Shown here: positions 48,203 through 58,802 of the stretch, one piece after another
How positions within the stretch are numbered: the first letter of the stretch is position 1
Layout of the letters: every line of letters starts with the position of its first letter
NCBI RefSeq assembly: GCF_000224145.3
Contig: NC_020170.2
Location: forward strand, 2,227,589-2,291,588
Origin: Ciona intestinalis
Lineage: Eukaryota; Chordata; Ascidiacea; Phlebobranchia; Cionidae
Direction of reading: 5' to 3'
DNA: 64,000 bases
The notes under the pieces: generated by a model
Told to the model about the DNA's origin: nothing
The model's input: only the letters and a program-made list of their open reading frames with translations
Databases searched by the model: none
Translations under genes and position numbers: made by a program

Positions 48203-49885
48203 TTACATGTCAAGTTGGCCGGACTGAAGTGCTTCTTGGTAGGAAGGACCACCTTCTTTCTTCTCTGGATAAAGCTTGATCAGATCATCAATACGGAGAA
48301 TGGTGATGGCCGCTTCAGTAGCAAGCTTAATGCTCTTACTTTTTATCATTGATGGTTCCAAAACACCGGCTGACTTGTTGTCACGAATTACCCCAGTAAC
48401 TAGATTGAGGCCGGACCATTTTAGATGACGGTTCTTTGGGTTGTTTTGCGCTTCATTATGGAATGCTCTCAGCTTGGCGACAAGTTCAGTTGAGTCTTGT
48501 GCGGCATTCATTGCAAGGGTTTTTGGAATAACCAAGAGTGAGTGTGCAAACTCAGCAATAGCAAGTTGTTCTCTAGATGCAACTGAAGTAGCGTAGTTCT
48601 CCAAAAAAATTGAAAGAGCGGCTTCAACTGTCCCACCACCAGGCACCACACTCTTTGACTCAAGAACTCGCTTAACGACACAAAGAGCATCGTGCAACGA
48701 ACGCTCCATCTCATCACAAGCGATATCGTTTGGCCCACGAAGAATAATTGAAGCAGCAGATCGAACTTTTGGGCCTTTAATGAAAATAAGTTCATCATCG
48801 CAGATTCTTTCTTGCACCACTTCCTCTGCGTGACCAAGCATGCTGGCATCAAAACTTTCTTCACCTTCCAGGTTAGCCAAAGTAGAACAAAGTGTTGCTC
48901 CAGTTGCCTTGGCAACTCGTTTTAAATCTCTTTTCAGAACTCGTCGAACACCCATGGCGCCAGCCTCGACAAAATACTTCAGATTCAAATCATCAATTCC
49001 TCCAGTTGTGAGAATGACGTTGGCTCCGGTGGCCATGATTTTCTCGATTCTCTCTTTGGTGATGTCAAGCTCTCTCTTCCTCATGTCCTCCAAGTTCTCA
49101 GGATTGTTAACAAGGATGTGAACTCCCATCTTCATTTTGGTCTTCTGAAGATTGAAATCCAAACATGCAATCTTTGCACCGACGATCTTCATTGGCATCG
49201 CTTGAGAAGCAACAGTGCAGTTAATGGCATACCCATTGACCAAAATGCTCTCTTTAGCACTTTTACCATGAGCTTTGAGTATGTTGACTGACTTGATTGG
49301 ATATCTCGCGACTCCTTTTGCATCAACAAACTTCACAGCATTGGCAGCATCGACAACCATGCCAGAGAACAATTCAGAATCAACACCAATGATCTTGGAT
49401 GACATTGAAGTCTTCACACAGTTGATGACTACATCTCTTCCTAGATCTGCAGCAGGGATTGTGAGATTCTCGTTCATGTAACGAACTGCCTCCTTACATG
49501 CGAGTCGGTAACCACTGATAATAGAAGTTGGGTGAATCTTGCTTTGAGCTAGTTGATCCGCATTTTTAAGAAGCTCAGCTGCAATCAGAACAACAGAAGT
49601 TGTCCCATCGCCAACCTCTTGGTCTTGGAGATCAGCAAGCTCGCACAGGACTTTAGCAGCCGGATGCTCTACATCCAGAAGCTTAAGGATCGTAGCTCCA
49701 TCATTGGTGACTGTAACATCACCTACATCATCAACGAGCATCTTGTCAAGGCCAACTGGCCCCAAAGAACTTTTCACAATGTTGGCTATAGAAGAAGCAG
49801 CCAGTACATTTTGTGTGCGGACATTTTTTCCACTGGTTCTTTCCCCACCAACAATAAGTGGGGCCTGGGTTTCTATGTTCATCAT
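48203..49885 (-). CDS. CCT1: T-complex protein 1 subunit alpha (CCT1/TCP1), cytosolic chaperonin
   Basis: Subunit of the eight-member eukaryotic TRiC/CCT ring, which folds actin, tubulin and other cytosolic proteins with ATP. The 560-residue product is the normal length (human TCP1 is 556). It shows the CCT-alpha N terminus ([20 protein letters not shown]), the [20 protein letters not shown] and [19 protein letters not shown] blocks, the nucleotide-binding GDGTTSVV motif and the [13 protein letters not shown] motif near the C terminus. The start is the first of two adjacent Met codons at 49885. The whole CDS lies in one exon, whereas the vertebrate gene has many introns. An acceptor-like TTTTCTTATCAG at about 49918-49929 just upstream suggests a 5' UTR intron or a trans-splice acceptor. 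It is divergent from the tyrosinase-related gene. Confidence 0.97.
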   Translation of the reverse strand: MMNIETQAPLIVGGERTSGKNVRTQNVLAASSIANIVKSSLGPVGLDKMLVDDVGDVTVTNDGATILKLLDVEHPAAKVLCELADLQDQEVGDGTTSVVLIAAELLKNADQLAQSKIHPTSIISGYRLACKEAVRYMNENLTIPAADLGRDVVINCVKTSMSSKIIGVDSELFSGMVVDAANAVKFVDAKGVARYPIKSVNILKAHGKSAKESILVNGYAINCTVASQAMPMKIVGAKIACLDFNLQKTKMKMGVHILVNNPENLEDMRKRELDITKERIEKIMATGANVILTTGGIDDLNLKYFVEAGAMGVRRVLKRDLKRVAKATGATLCSTLANLEGEESFDASMLGHAEEVVQERICDDELIFIKGPKVRSAASIILRGPNDIACDEMERSLHDALCVVKRVLESKSVVPGGGTVEAALSIFLENYATSVASREQLAIAEFAHSLLVIPKTLAMNAAQDSTELVAKLRAFHNEAQNNPKNRHLKWSGLNLVTGVIRDNKSAGVLEPSMIKSKSIKLATEAAITILRIDDLIKLYPEKKEGGPSYQEALQSGQLDM

Positions 49886-49917
49886 TTTGATAAATTGTTA
49901 ATTTAGCCTAATTGTGT

Positions 49918-50681
49918 CTGATAAGAAAATAATTGGGTGGTTATGTTTTTTAAACAAATTAAACAAGTTTTGTCAGGCAGTTACAGCTGCACACAAGTAT
50001 AATGATTTCAACATTACAACCTGTCTCTTAAAATAAACTGGTAAAAATGTAATGTCTGAATGTGAGCACTGACACCAGGTTTAAGCAGTTACTGTGTTTT
50101 TTTTCACTTATCTTACACAAAATACTATTGTCTAACCAAAACATTTAACAACCAATCACAACACCCCACAAAAAATTAAAAAAAGTCTTGTCGAATTTCA
50201 AAATCAATTCCACGCTGTTGATGTAATGATGTTAAAAATCATTATATACATCATTAAAAACTGTATATACAGTATTTATTATTAGGCTATACCTCAGACT
50301 CTAAAATCTACAACAACTGGACCTAAATATTACTGAACAACTATATAAAAATTACGTAATACTGAATATTATACGAGATCGGTTAAAAATCAAAACACAA
50401 TCTATATGCATTGCCCCAACAAATATATAACAACACGCCCTATTTAAGTTGCTATTGTTGCTACGAACTACGATATTGGAATGCATTTTGACGAAATAGT
50501 CGATTTTATACACTTAAATCATAAGGTTTTCCGACACAAGATACTCAACAAAAAAACTAAATTTACAACTTAAAACGATATTTTCCGTGGAGCTGCGCAA
50601 TATTATGGTCACGATATTTCGCTTAACACATAGGCTACTGCATAGCACAAACCGTATGCCTAAATTCACTCAAACTCTCAC
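49918..50681 (-). other. Possible 5' UTR intron of CCT1
   Basis: Read on the minus strand, GAG|GTGAGA at 50682/50681 is a good donor and TTTTCTTATCAG|ACA ending at 49918 is a good acceptor, 32 bases before the CCT1 ATG. This would place a short non-coding first exon between about 50682 and 50800. The acceptor could equally serve spliced-leader trans-splicing, which ascidians use. Confidence 0.4.
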
Positions 50682-50862
50682 CTCGCTAACACATAGCATC
50701 AGTGCTGAATTTGATTGTTTGGCCGTCCCGTTTAAATAGAATCTTCACTCGGATTCACGAGGATGGCCATATCTTTCTTGTTTCATTCTGTTCCAACCGA
50801 TGTGAATATGGCCGCCAAGAGAACATGTGTTTCAAACGGTTTTAGACTCAGAACAGTCCCAC

Positions 50863-50885
50863 GAAATTCCGAGAAATTTCTAGAA
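50863..50885. promoter_or_regulatory. Heat-shock element (five alternating GAA/TTC units)
   Basis: Five pentamer units in perfect register, GAA-at-TCC-ga-GAA-at-TTC-ta-GAA; only the second deviates from consensus. Heat-shock factor trimers bind three or more such units. It lies about 180 bases upstream of the proposed CCT1 first-exon donor and 670 bases upstream of the tyrosinase-related ATG. HSF control of CCT subunit genes is known in mammals, so CCT1 is the likely target. Confidence 0.65.
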
Positions 50886-51556
50886 GAGATAGAATGGGAC
50901 TTTACAACAATGTTATTTCGTGACACTGTAGCGTTTAAATAAAGACCACGACTATAAAATAACGCCAACTTCATAAAAATATGCACAACATTCATTATGG
51001 TTTTATTTAAACATAGCAATTCATTGTTTAAATTGCGCAATAAAGTTTGTAATCAGAACATCCGAGATTACTAATACCAAGCAACTTTTTTATCAATACC
51101 GATCACACAACCCGCAGTTATTACATTGTCGTTTAAGAAGGAAATCCACTACAGAACAAACGAACAAATAAGTTGCTGGATTTGAGTAACTTGTGACTCC
51201 GGTTAGGCTTAGCTTTTTAATCCGTTTAATTCATCACTCCCATGAAAAGTTTCATTATAAAAGCTGCGAAATCAGTTCGAACAGCAGAGCAGTGAAAGTA
51301 CCTCCACCAGTAGCAACTAATACAGTAAGGAAGGCAAAATCGAGTGGGTATATGGAGCGGCAACGTCTCTATTTCAAGCTCATCGGTTGGTTTGCATGTA
51401 GAGATAAACTACCCAAGTGTAGTTACCTAGAATATCATTTACGACGACTACAATCGCTAACCACTTACTATTTTACAGTTTTTGATTAATTAATAAATTA
51501 CTATATATTCTGCCTTCTAATATTGTTGAAAGATCTGTACTTATTCTACATTTAAA

Positions 51557-54066
51557 ATGTCGAAGTACGTATTTGCATTTGCACTGCTGCTGTGCTCTCC
51601 ACTTTTGGTATACGCACAATTTCCCCGGGCCTGCGCAACGCTGGAAGCTATTCTATCCCACGAGTGCTGCCCAGAACTGGCAGGAACAGGATCGTCTTGT
51701 GGAGAACTGGAAGGACGGGGAAGCTGCCAAGATATCACGATCGATGATTTGCCACACGGTCAGCAATACGTGCTTGTCGGTATTGACGATAGAGAACGTT
51801 GGCCTGAACGCTTCTTTAACAGGTAAGAGCTTCGAACAGTTGCAAAAGCCATTTTTGTTGTAAAACACAATGTACTATGAATAACTGAATTAATTGTTTC
51901 TATTGCAGATCGTGCGTTTGCAATGGAAACTTCGGAGGATTCGACTGCTCTGGGTGCAAGCCAGGCTGGGAGGGCGACGACTGTCTTACTCGTAGAGCGC
52001 CAGCCGTTAGGCAGAACATTATGAACATGACTGCCGAAGAACGTAATGTGTTTCTGGATATTCTGGATCTTTCTAAGACAACACCTCATCCGGATTACGT
52101 TGTAGCTCAAGACCATTACAGGTTTGTTGATGATATACTCGTTTTAACATTACGCAATTTCACAAACCGCACTGTAGCTAAATATATATATATAACCTGG
52201 GGCCAAACATTGTGTTTTTGTTCAGAAATCTTCTCGGGGAAAACGGAACTGAACCAAACTTCACCAACATCTCAATCTACGATTTGTTCGTGTGGGTGCA
52301 TTACTACTCTGTGCGTGACACTCTCCTCGGACCTGGCCAAGCTTACACAGCTATTGACTTCTCCCACGAAGGCCCAGCGTTTCTTACATGGCACAGAATG
52401 CATTTGTTGGGTCTTGAAAACGATTTGCAAGATCTCTCCGGTGACCCAACATTTGCCCTGCCATACTGGGATTTCGCAATCGGAGGTACAAACTTGCTAC
52501 AAATCCTCTTGGCTATAACCAATGCATTTTATTAAAACCCTTTTTTTCATCATAGGGACAGAATGTGATGTTTGCACTGACGAACTTCTCGGAGGGCAAG
52601 AAACAACGGATCCGACGCTTCTGGGATCAAACTCTCGCTTCGCTGACTGGGAAGTTGTTTGCCTGAGCTTAGACTGGTTCAACGACAACGTAAAACTGTG
52701 CAACGGAACTAACGAAGGTATATTGCACAATTTTACACATTAGCAAATGCCCGACAGCATAACATAGTAACAGTTTATAATTTAAATTACTTGCATTCTT
52801 TTTAGTTCTGTTACCATATAGGTTGGCTTTATAGATTCATGTTGTCAAAACACACCACTCTTAATCTCATGTATATAGGGCCGATCCGACGCAATCCTGG
52901 TGGTAACATTGATCGTCCAGCAGTTCAAAGTCTTCCAGTCCCAGAGGATGTGGCAGAGTGCCTAAAAGTTGCCGAATATGACACATTTCCTTACTTTTCC
53001 GATTCCGACAAAAGTTTCAGAAACGCTCTTGAAGGTGGGTGATTGTCCAGGTTTAGGAAAACATCGGAATTCCGAAGTTACACGAAGTTTTCTCTAGGTT
53101 ACTCGGATGTTGATGGCGAATTTGAAGTGGGAGTACGAACACTGCACAACCTTGCGCATCTGTTTCTCAACGGTACAGGAGGAATGACTCATGCCTCCGC
53201 AAATGATCCGATCTTCGTCCTCCTCCACACATTTACTGACGCAATCTTCGAGGAGTGGATGTTAAGGTAAACTTCCGCAACATGGATACGAAAAAAATGA
53301 CAGTAAAAATAAAAAAGTCCACTATAACTGTCCTTAGTTTTCTCTTAAAATATTTTTTTTATAAAAATTAAAATTATATACACAGTCAAATATTTACACA
53401 GTTTTTTTTTATAAAGTTCAAACACGAGTTCTTTCTTTTAAACGGTCCTTTCTTTGATGCAGGTCCAACGCTACAGTGACAGACTACCCGACGCAAGATG
53501 CTCCAATAGGGCACAACTTGGACTTCAACATGGTGCCGTTCTTCCCACCAGTTACCAACCGCGACATGTTCGTTCCTTCCGACCAGTTGGGCTACAGTTA
53601 CGCGGTGCAGTTCCCCGGTAAGTCTTACTCAGTACCCAGAATGTCCACAGTAGTATACGGGACTACGAGTACACCCAAAAGAGCTTAAAGACACGTGTAT
53701 GTAGTGCGTGGTAAGATTGGATAATTCGTGATCGTGTTGACTACGGTTATATAATTATGTACATAGTCTTTGTTTTTTCTCAAATAAGTCGAGAAAAAAG
53801 AATGAAAACATGTCCCAACTTACCCCACCTTACCTGTATATAAAATATCAATCGAAAATTTACATTTTGTAGAAACGGCCGCTAGCGAAACTGCCCCATC
53901 TTTCGTGTGGGCAATTGTGGGCGTCTCGTGTTTCGTAATCTTGGCCGCATTCTTTATTATGGTTGTGAATGTGGTAAAGAAGCATAGACAACGTGTTCGG
54001 GATGAAAATCTCTACCAAAGTTTAATCACAGAGGACTCCAACAAAGGGATCCATTACACTGCGTAA
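51557..54066 (+). CDS. TYRP1/2: Tyrosinase-related protein (TYRP1/TYRP2 type), melanosomal copper/zinc oxidase
   Basis: Type I membrane enzyme of the melanin pathway, expected in pigment cells of the larval sensory organs. Eight exons: 51557-51822, 51909-52121, 52226-52485, 52556-52717, 52879-53034, 53098-53266, 53463-53617, 53873-54066. All phases agree, giving 524 residues (human TYRP1 is 537). The signal peptide is [21 protein letters not shown] Cys-rich EGF-like region ([19 protein letters not shown]) follows. Metal site A has [13 protein letters not shown], then [17 protein letters not shown]. Metal site B has [16 protein letters not shown], then [19 protein letters not shown] transmembrane helix ([20 protein letters not shown]) and a short tail with a YQSL sorting motif end the protein. 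[18 protein letters not shown] and [14 protein letters not shown] place it with TYRP1/DCT rather than tyrosinase. An AATAAA lies at 54223. Confidence 0.95.
53698..53840 (-). mobile_element. MITE, family B, in the last intron of the tyrosinase-related gene
   Basis: GTGCGTGGTAAGATTGGATA to CCCAACTTACCCCACCTTAC with a shortened core. Confidence 0.65.
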
Positions 54067-54222
54067 CGTCATGACCGGTTACGTTACATTTCGAAATGAC
54101 GTCAGTTTAGTTACGTCACAAATTTAAAATAAGAACGACTCCGGAAAGCTTCCTGCAATGTGTTTGAGTACAATAGAACGTGCTGTCTTATATAGTGTGA
54201 CAATTTGTGTGTTGTGATATAT

Positions 54223-54228
54223 AATAAA
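54223..54228 (+). terminator. Polyadenylation signal of the tyrosinase-related gene
   Basis: AATAAA 157 bases after the stop codon. It lies 22 bases from the oppositely oriented signal of the kinase gene. Confidence 0.6.
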
Positions 54229-54249
54229 ACTCAATTTGCAATACAAAGG

Positions 54250-54255
54250 TTTATT
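54250..54255 (-). terminator. Candidate polyadenylation signal of the NAGK gene
   Basis: TTTATT on the plus strand is AATAAA on the minus strand. It is the first such hexamer I find downstream of the kinase stop at 54748, implying a 3' UTR of about 500 bases that reaches the end of the tyrosinase-related transcript. Confidence 0.45.
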
Positions 54256-54747
54256 TCACCAATTTATGAATATATGTAGCTAAATGGTGTAAAGAATTGT
54301 ATATTATATTAAATAAAATTTTAAAAATAGCACAAAATCAACGGTAAAATTTGGGATCTAAAATAATACAGTATTAGGTCTAGTGCGATACAATTTGGAA
54401 CTAAAATAGAGAAAATACCCTTTTAGATAGAAGATTGCACAGGTAGCAAACATATATGTTACATAGGTAGCATTAAATAATGTTAAATGTTACAACATTT
54501 TTAGTGAATTAAATATTTTTAAAATCGCAAACAAAGTGCAAGTGTAGTTAGAAGATCAACGTGAATAAATTAAATTTATATAGAAGTTAAAAAAGTTCAC
54601 ACAACTGCATTTATGTAATCAATTCAACTGGCATTTACACAACAGTGGATTGATGGCGATACTGCTAAAAAGCCTGTTTTAGGATTTGTATATTTCCTAA
54701 TTAAAAGCATGATTTGCTGTTGTGTATATGCCATTTAATGTGAAAAT

Positions 54748-55242
54748 TCAAATCGTGCTCTGGTACAATACCCTGTAGTTTTTGGAGAGGTCAACAGATA
54801 TTGGAATATTTGCATGCTTGGCACCTATTACTGCTGAACCAATAGCACTGTTCCCATTAAGTTCAACCAGTGTAATAGAGCTTACTTTTCCTTGTAAGTG
54901 CGAACTTAATGTCTCCATGAAGGCTGAAACATTGTTACTGTTTAAACACTTGTAAATAACATTCAAAATTAAAGTTCTGTGAAATTATTTGCACTGCTTT
55001 GTTAGGGCTGCATGTTTATATAGCAGTTCCCAAGACTACAAATTAAACAACAGGTTTCTTATTCTTTTTATGCAAGTGAGGCATATAAATAAATATATAA
55101 AAGTGCACACAAAATTCAAATTCTGTGATAATATTTGCACAATTTTGTTTGGACTATACATTTATATAACATACAAAATTAAACAATAGATTTTAATTCT
55201 TTTTCATGGAAGTGAGGTATATGATTATAGTATACACTATAC

Positions 55243-55273
<31 letters not shown>

Positions 55274-58230
55274 AACGTACCTTCTTTAATATACTTCCAG
55301 TTTTTCCATACAGATCCAACACAAACTACTTGCAGCCCGTCAGCTCTTTGCAACATTGCCTTAGAACAAATATGCTTTTTATTTATTTTTAAAAATAAAA
55401 ATATTATATGCAACATATCAAGCCTTTTTAATGCAGGTATAAAAAATACAAAGACATGACTTCAGAAACAAAAATGTATCTTTGCAACCACAAAGACAGA
55501 CATTACCTGTAATAAAAACTAATAAAGTACACACTACCCTTTAATTACAATCCCCACCTTGTCTGCTTTTGGAACTAAAGCAATAATATGTTTGGCCAAC
55601 ACAATACCAGCTTCTTTGAAAAGATGAAGACATAGTGCATCAGATTTTTTAACACAGCCTAAAAATTTAAACTTATTTTAGTTTTGAGGACAACTCGTCC
55701 TGAAAATTGTTGAGGGGAAAATAGGGTTACATAGTTACATTCCATTAACATAAAAACAGTGATACAAAAAAAGGCAAACAGTAAACATTGTAAACGAAAA
55801 ATCGGTTACATTTATTCATTAACATGGAAAAAAACAGTGATACAAAACAAAGGAAAGAGGTAAACATAGTAAACTAACCTTCCACAGCCAAAACTTTGCA
55901 AAATCCTGCGAAGTTGCTTTTTGAGAAATCTGAATACAGACTATTAAGCATACCTTGCCGATCTGAAACCTATAAATTCGTTTAACAGTAAATTTTATAA
56001 ATTTACAACTCTTATGGACCCATGGTTATCAAACATTAGGAACGTCTTTAACTTTGTTCAGTGTAGATTGACTCTGCTTGTTTGTATAGACACATAATAG
56101 TAAACCACATTTTAAAGTGCAAAACTAGAACGCTAATATAGAATATAATGTCACCCATGTTTAAAATTTGTGCTGACATGGGACCTAAACTTTGTGCCCA
56201 TACAAACAAGCAGAAACAAATAATATTGAACAATAATCCAAAAGAATCCTAATAATTGACACAACAACAACCAACTGTTACACTATGTGACAATACCTCA
56301 CCTTAAAGTACTTGTACATCATTTTCCTCACAAGAGTAGGGTCACAAGGTGCAGAATCCATATTATCATCGTGATCAAACACATATTTGACTGCTCGGTG
56401 TGAGATCCAATAAGCCCCACCCTCGTCCCCCATCATGTGACCCCAACCCCCACAACCAAACGTAGACCCATCTTCATTTTCGAGTGAGCAATTTGACCCT
56501 GTTCCAGATATCAATACCATTCCACCTAAAATTAAGAAAACCCAAAAATTGGTATGCAAGGCAAAATATTATAGCAGGCAATGAGAACTGTTGGGGCGTT
56601 AATGGTTATAGATGATTTTTCAGACTAGAAATATTAAAAATATATTAAAATCAAAACATGATAATATTTTTATAGTCCTTTGTACTTGTTTGAAATGTAC
56701 CCATTGACAATATATTTTTCTGGTTTCCACTGTGTAAATACTTCCCCTTCTGACAGTAAACCTTAGTATTTATGACAAAAAACGACATTATTTACCCTAA
56801 AAAATTTTTAATACCCAAATATAAAATTATTTATTACTTAAATATAAAATTATTTATTACCTAAATATAAAATTATTTATTACTTGTAATATTACCTTTT
56901 TCGCATGCTGTAGCAATAGATCCAGCTGTATCTGACTTGATAATTAAGCTCTCACTCATAAGTGGATACAATTCACTCATAGTTTTAATCATTTCTTTAT
57001 TTGTTGCAGGTTGTTCGCCACCACTCAGACACATACCCTAGATTCAAAAGTTAAAATTATTTTTCATGAAAAATATTAACTTACTTTTGATGGTTTAGGT
57101 TGACATCTTAGTAATTAGGCTACGGGCATAGTCTATTGACGTGGCAAAGTGATTAGCGCGGCTGTATCTAGGTTGGATTTTACAGGTTAGAGGTTTAATA
57201 CTTTTACCATTAGAGGTGTTTTTGTCCTTGGGTAACACACTCAACGGCAATTTATCCAAGCCAGTGGTCCCTTATGGGTTGTCTAAAATGTCAGCCATTC
57301 ATTATGAAAAATATGCACAAAATTCCAACAAAGTTACATTTACAAACATAACACATAACGACTGTCTCTGCCCTGCTACGTGAGCATAAATAAGTAACAT
57401 CCATTCATACTAAACCTATCTAAGACGCATTTGTATCTATAAAATTCCGCCAAAATAAATCAAGTTAAAATTCGACATTACCCAAAACAGAAAGCACATT
57501 CATGCTAAAACTAAATTCCAATACTGAAAGTTCTCACCAAGGAAGCCAGTTTTTGGTCAGTAGGAATTCCAGCAACATTCTTAGCATCTATGACCATTTT
57601 ATTAATTCGATTGGAAACTTCTGTTGCACCGATTTGCTGGATAATAATAATAAAGTATAACTTTATTTTTCTCTTTGATTACGGTGAAAGAGATTCAGGA
57701 ATATTTTAAACGAAAAACGAGATATAGCGACAAAACAACAGTTGTTAAAACATGTTACAGTTAAAAACAAATCTACATTTAATTGGAAGAAAATATACAT
57801 GTTCCCTACACCTAGATGGCAAGTGAAAATTAGAATACAGATATACTTTATTATAGATCACCAGTGGAACTGCACATTATTATTTGTTTTAGAACAAGAG
57901 ACAGAATATTTAATGTGATAACTTACCCAAACATTTGTATCTGGTCCCGAACTTTCGCCAACACATTTTCCATTTTCATCAATAATGATCATGCTTGACT
58001 TGGAACCGCCACTATTAAACATTTATAGTCATTTTATGTGTTTACGGAGATTTTATAGGTATTTACAACTAAACAGCTACACGTTATAACGTAAGAGTAT
58101 TTCTGTATGCTCAGAAAAGCCTTTGCCGCAACAAACATTTTTCAGTTAAAATATTTAATTTATATTGAAAATTTCTAGAACAATTCTTTAAATTTAGAAC
58201 TTACCCTTCGATGCCGCCAAAGAAAGGCAT
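54748..58230 (-). CDS. NAGK: N-acetyl-D-glucosamine kinase
   Basis: Cytosolic kinase that phosphorylates GlcNAc to GlcNAc-6-phosphate in amino-sugar salvage; BadF/BadG family with the actin-like ATPase fold. Nine exons on the minus strand: 58205-58230, 57927-58011, 57538-57636, 56896-57037, 56302-56525, 55879-55969, 55558-55658, 55281-55359, 54748-54923. All phases match, giving 340 residues (human NAGK is 344). Visible family blocks are the N-terminal phosphate loop [77 protein letters not shown], the FAGFCK region and [10 protein letters not shown] near the C terminus. The start is the only ATG before the first donor. It is convergent with the tyrosinase-related gene, and its promoter lies in the short gap to the hydrolase gene upstream. 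Confidence 0.96.
55236..55274. repeat. TA-rich microsatellite in a NAGK intron
   Basis: Alternating TA with two CA interruptions, ending 7 bases before an exon boundary. Confidence 0.85.
56817..56884. repeat. Threefold 23-24-bp tandem repeat in a NAGK intron
   Basis: AAATATAAAATTATTTATTA followed by CTT or CCT occurs three times in a row. Confidence 0.85.
57115..57425 (+). mobile_element. tRNA-derived SINE-like insertion in a NAGK intron
   Basis: The segment near 57140-57215 reads like a decayed tRNA head: a box-A-like GTGGCAAAGTGATTAGCGC, then about 45 bases later a degenerate box-B-like GGTTAGAGGTTTAATAC. An unrelated body follows. It resembles the tRNA-related SINEs known in Ciona, but I cannot assign a family and the ends are approximate. 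Confidence 0.4.
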
Positions 58231-58802
58231 GCTGCTACGTAACGAGCTACTTTACGTTTTTACTACACGAACACGTAAGCGACGTCTAAACTGTAGTAAC
58301 GATGACGTATTTTGTAAACATATGGGCACTCTTAGATCAGATGATACGAAATCGATTAATTCATAAGTTAATAAAGAACTTCTGTGCTTTTATTTCGAAA
58401 ATATATACAAGCCACAATTTAATAAATCGACAAAACGTGGAACTTCTGTTTGTTAGATACGTTGCACAAGTTAGTGTAAATGAATTAGCAGACGAGAAAA
58501 TGATATCAACTTGTTAAAATTAAAAATTAAGAAGCAAAAACTGAAAATAAATCAACATATATTTATTTTTTATTAATTAAACACTATGCAGATTCAAAGG
58601 AATTAAAACTCAACAACAAAAATGATGAAGTAGAAAGTAAATTAAAAGAACTGAAGTGCAGAAAAGATAAAAACTAACAATTCTAGAGGCACAAATTACC
58701 CACTCTCTATCCCATGAGCAAAACACAACAACAGTACATAGCAATACAGAGAAGCAACAACATGCTGAACAATAAAAATACGTATATGGTTCAAAGCAAT
58801 CT
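58231..58802. other. Spacer between the NAGK start and the hydrolase stop
   Basis: 572 bases between two minus-strand genes. Minus-strand AATAAA hexamers near 58562-58574 would end the hydrolase transcript; the remaining 330 bases are the probable NAGK promoter. The spacing is too long for a typical tunicate operon. Confidence 0.45.

Larger units (their letters stand above)
49886..51556. promoter_or_regulatory. Divergent intergenic region between CCT1 and the tyrosinase-related gene
   Basis: This 1.67-kb interval must carry the promoters of both divergent genes. Besides the heat-shock element and the candidate CCT1 leader intron it has an E-box-type CATGTG at about 50824, the core bound by MITF-class factors at pigment genes in other chordates. 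No MITE is present. Confidence 0.4.
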
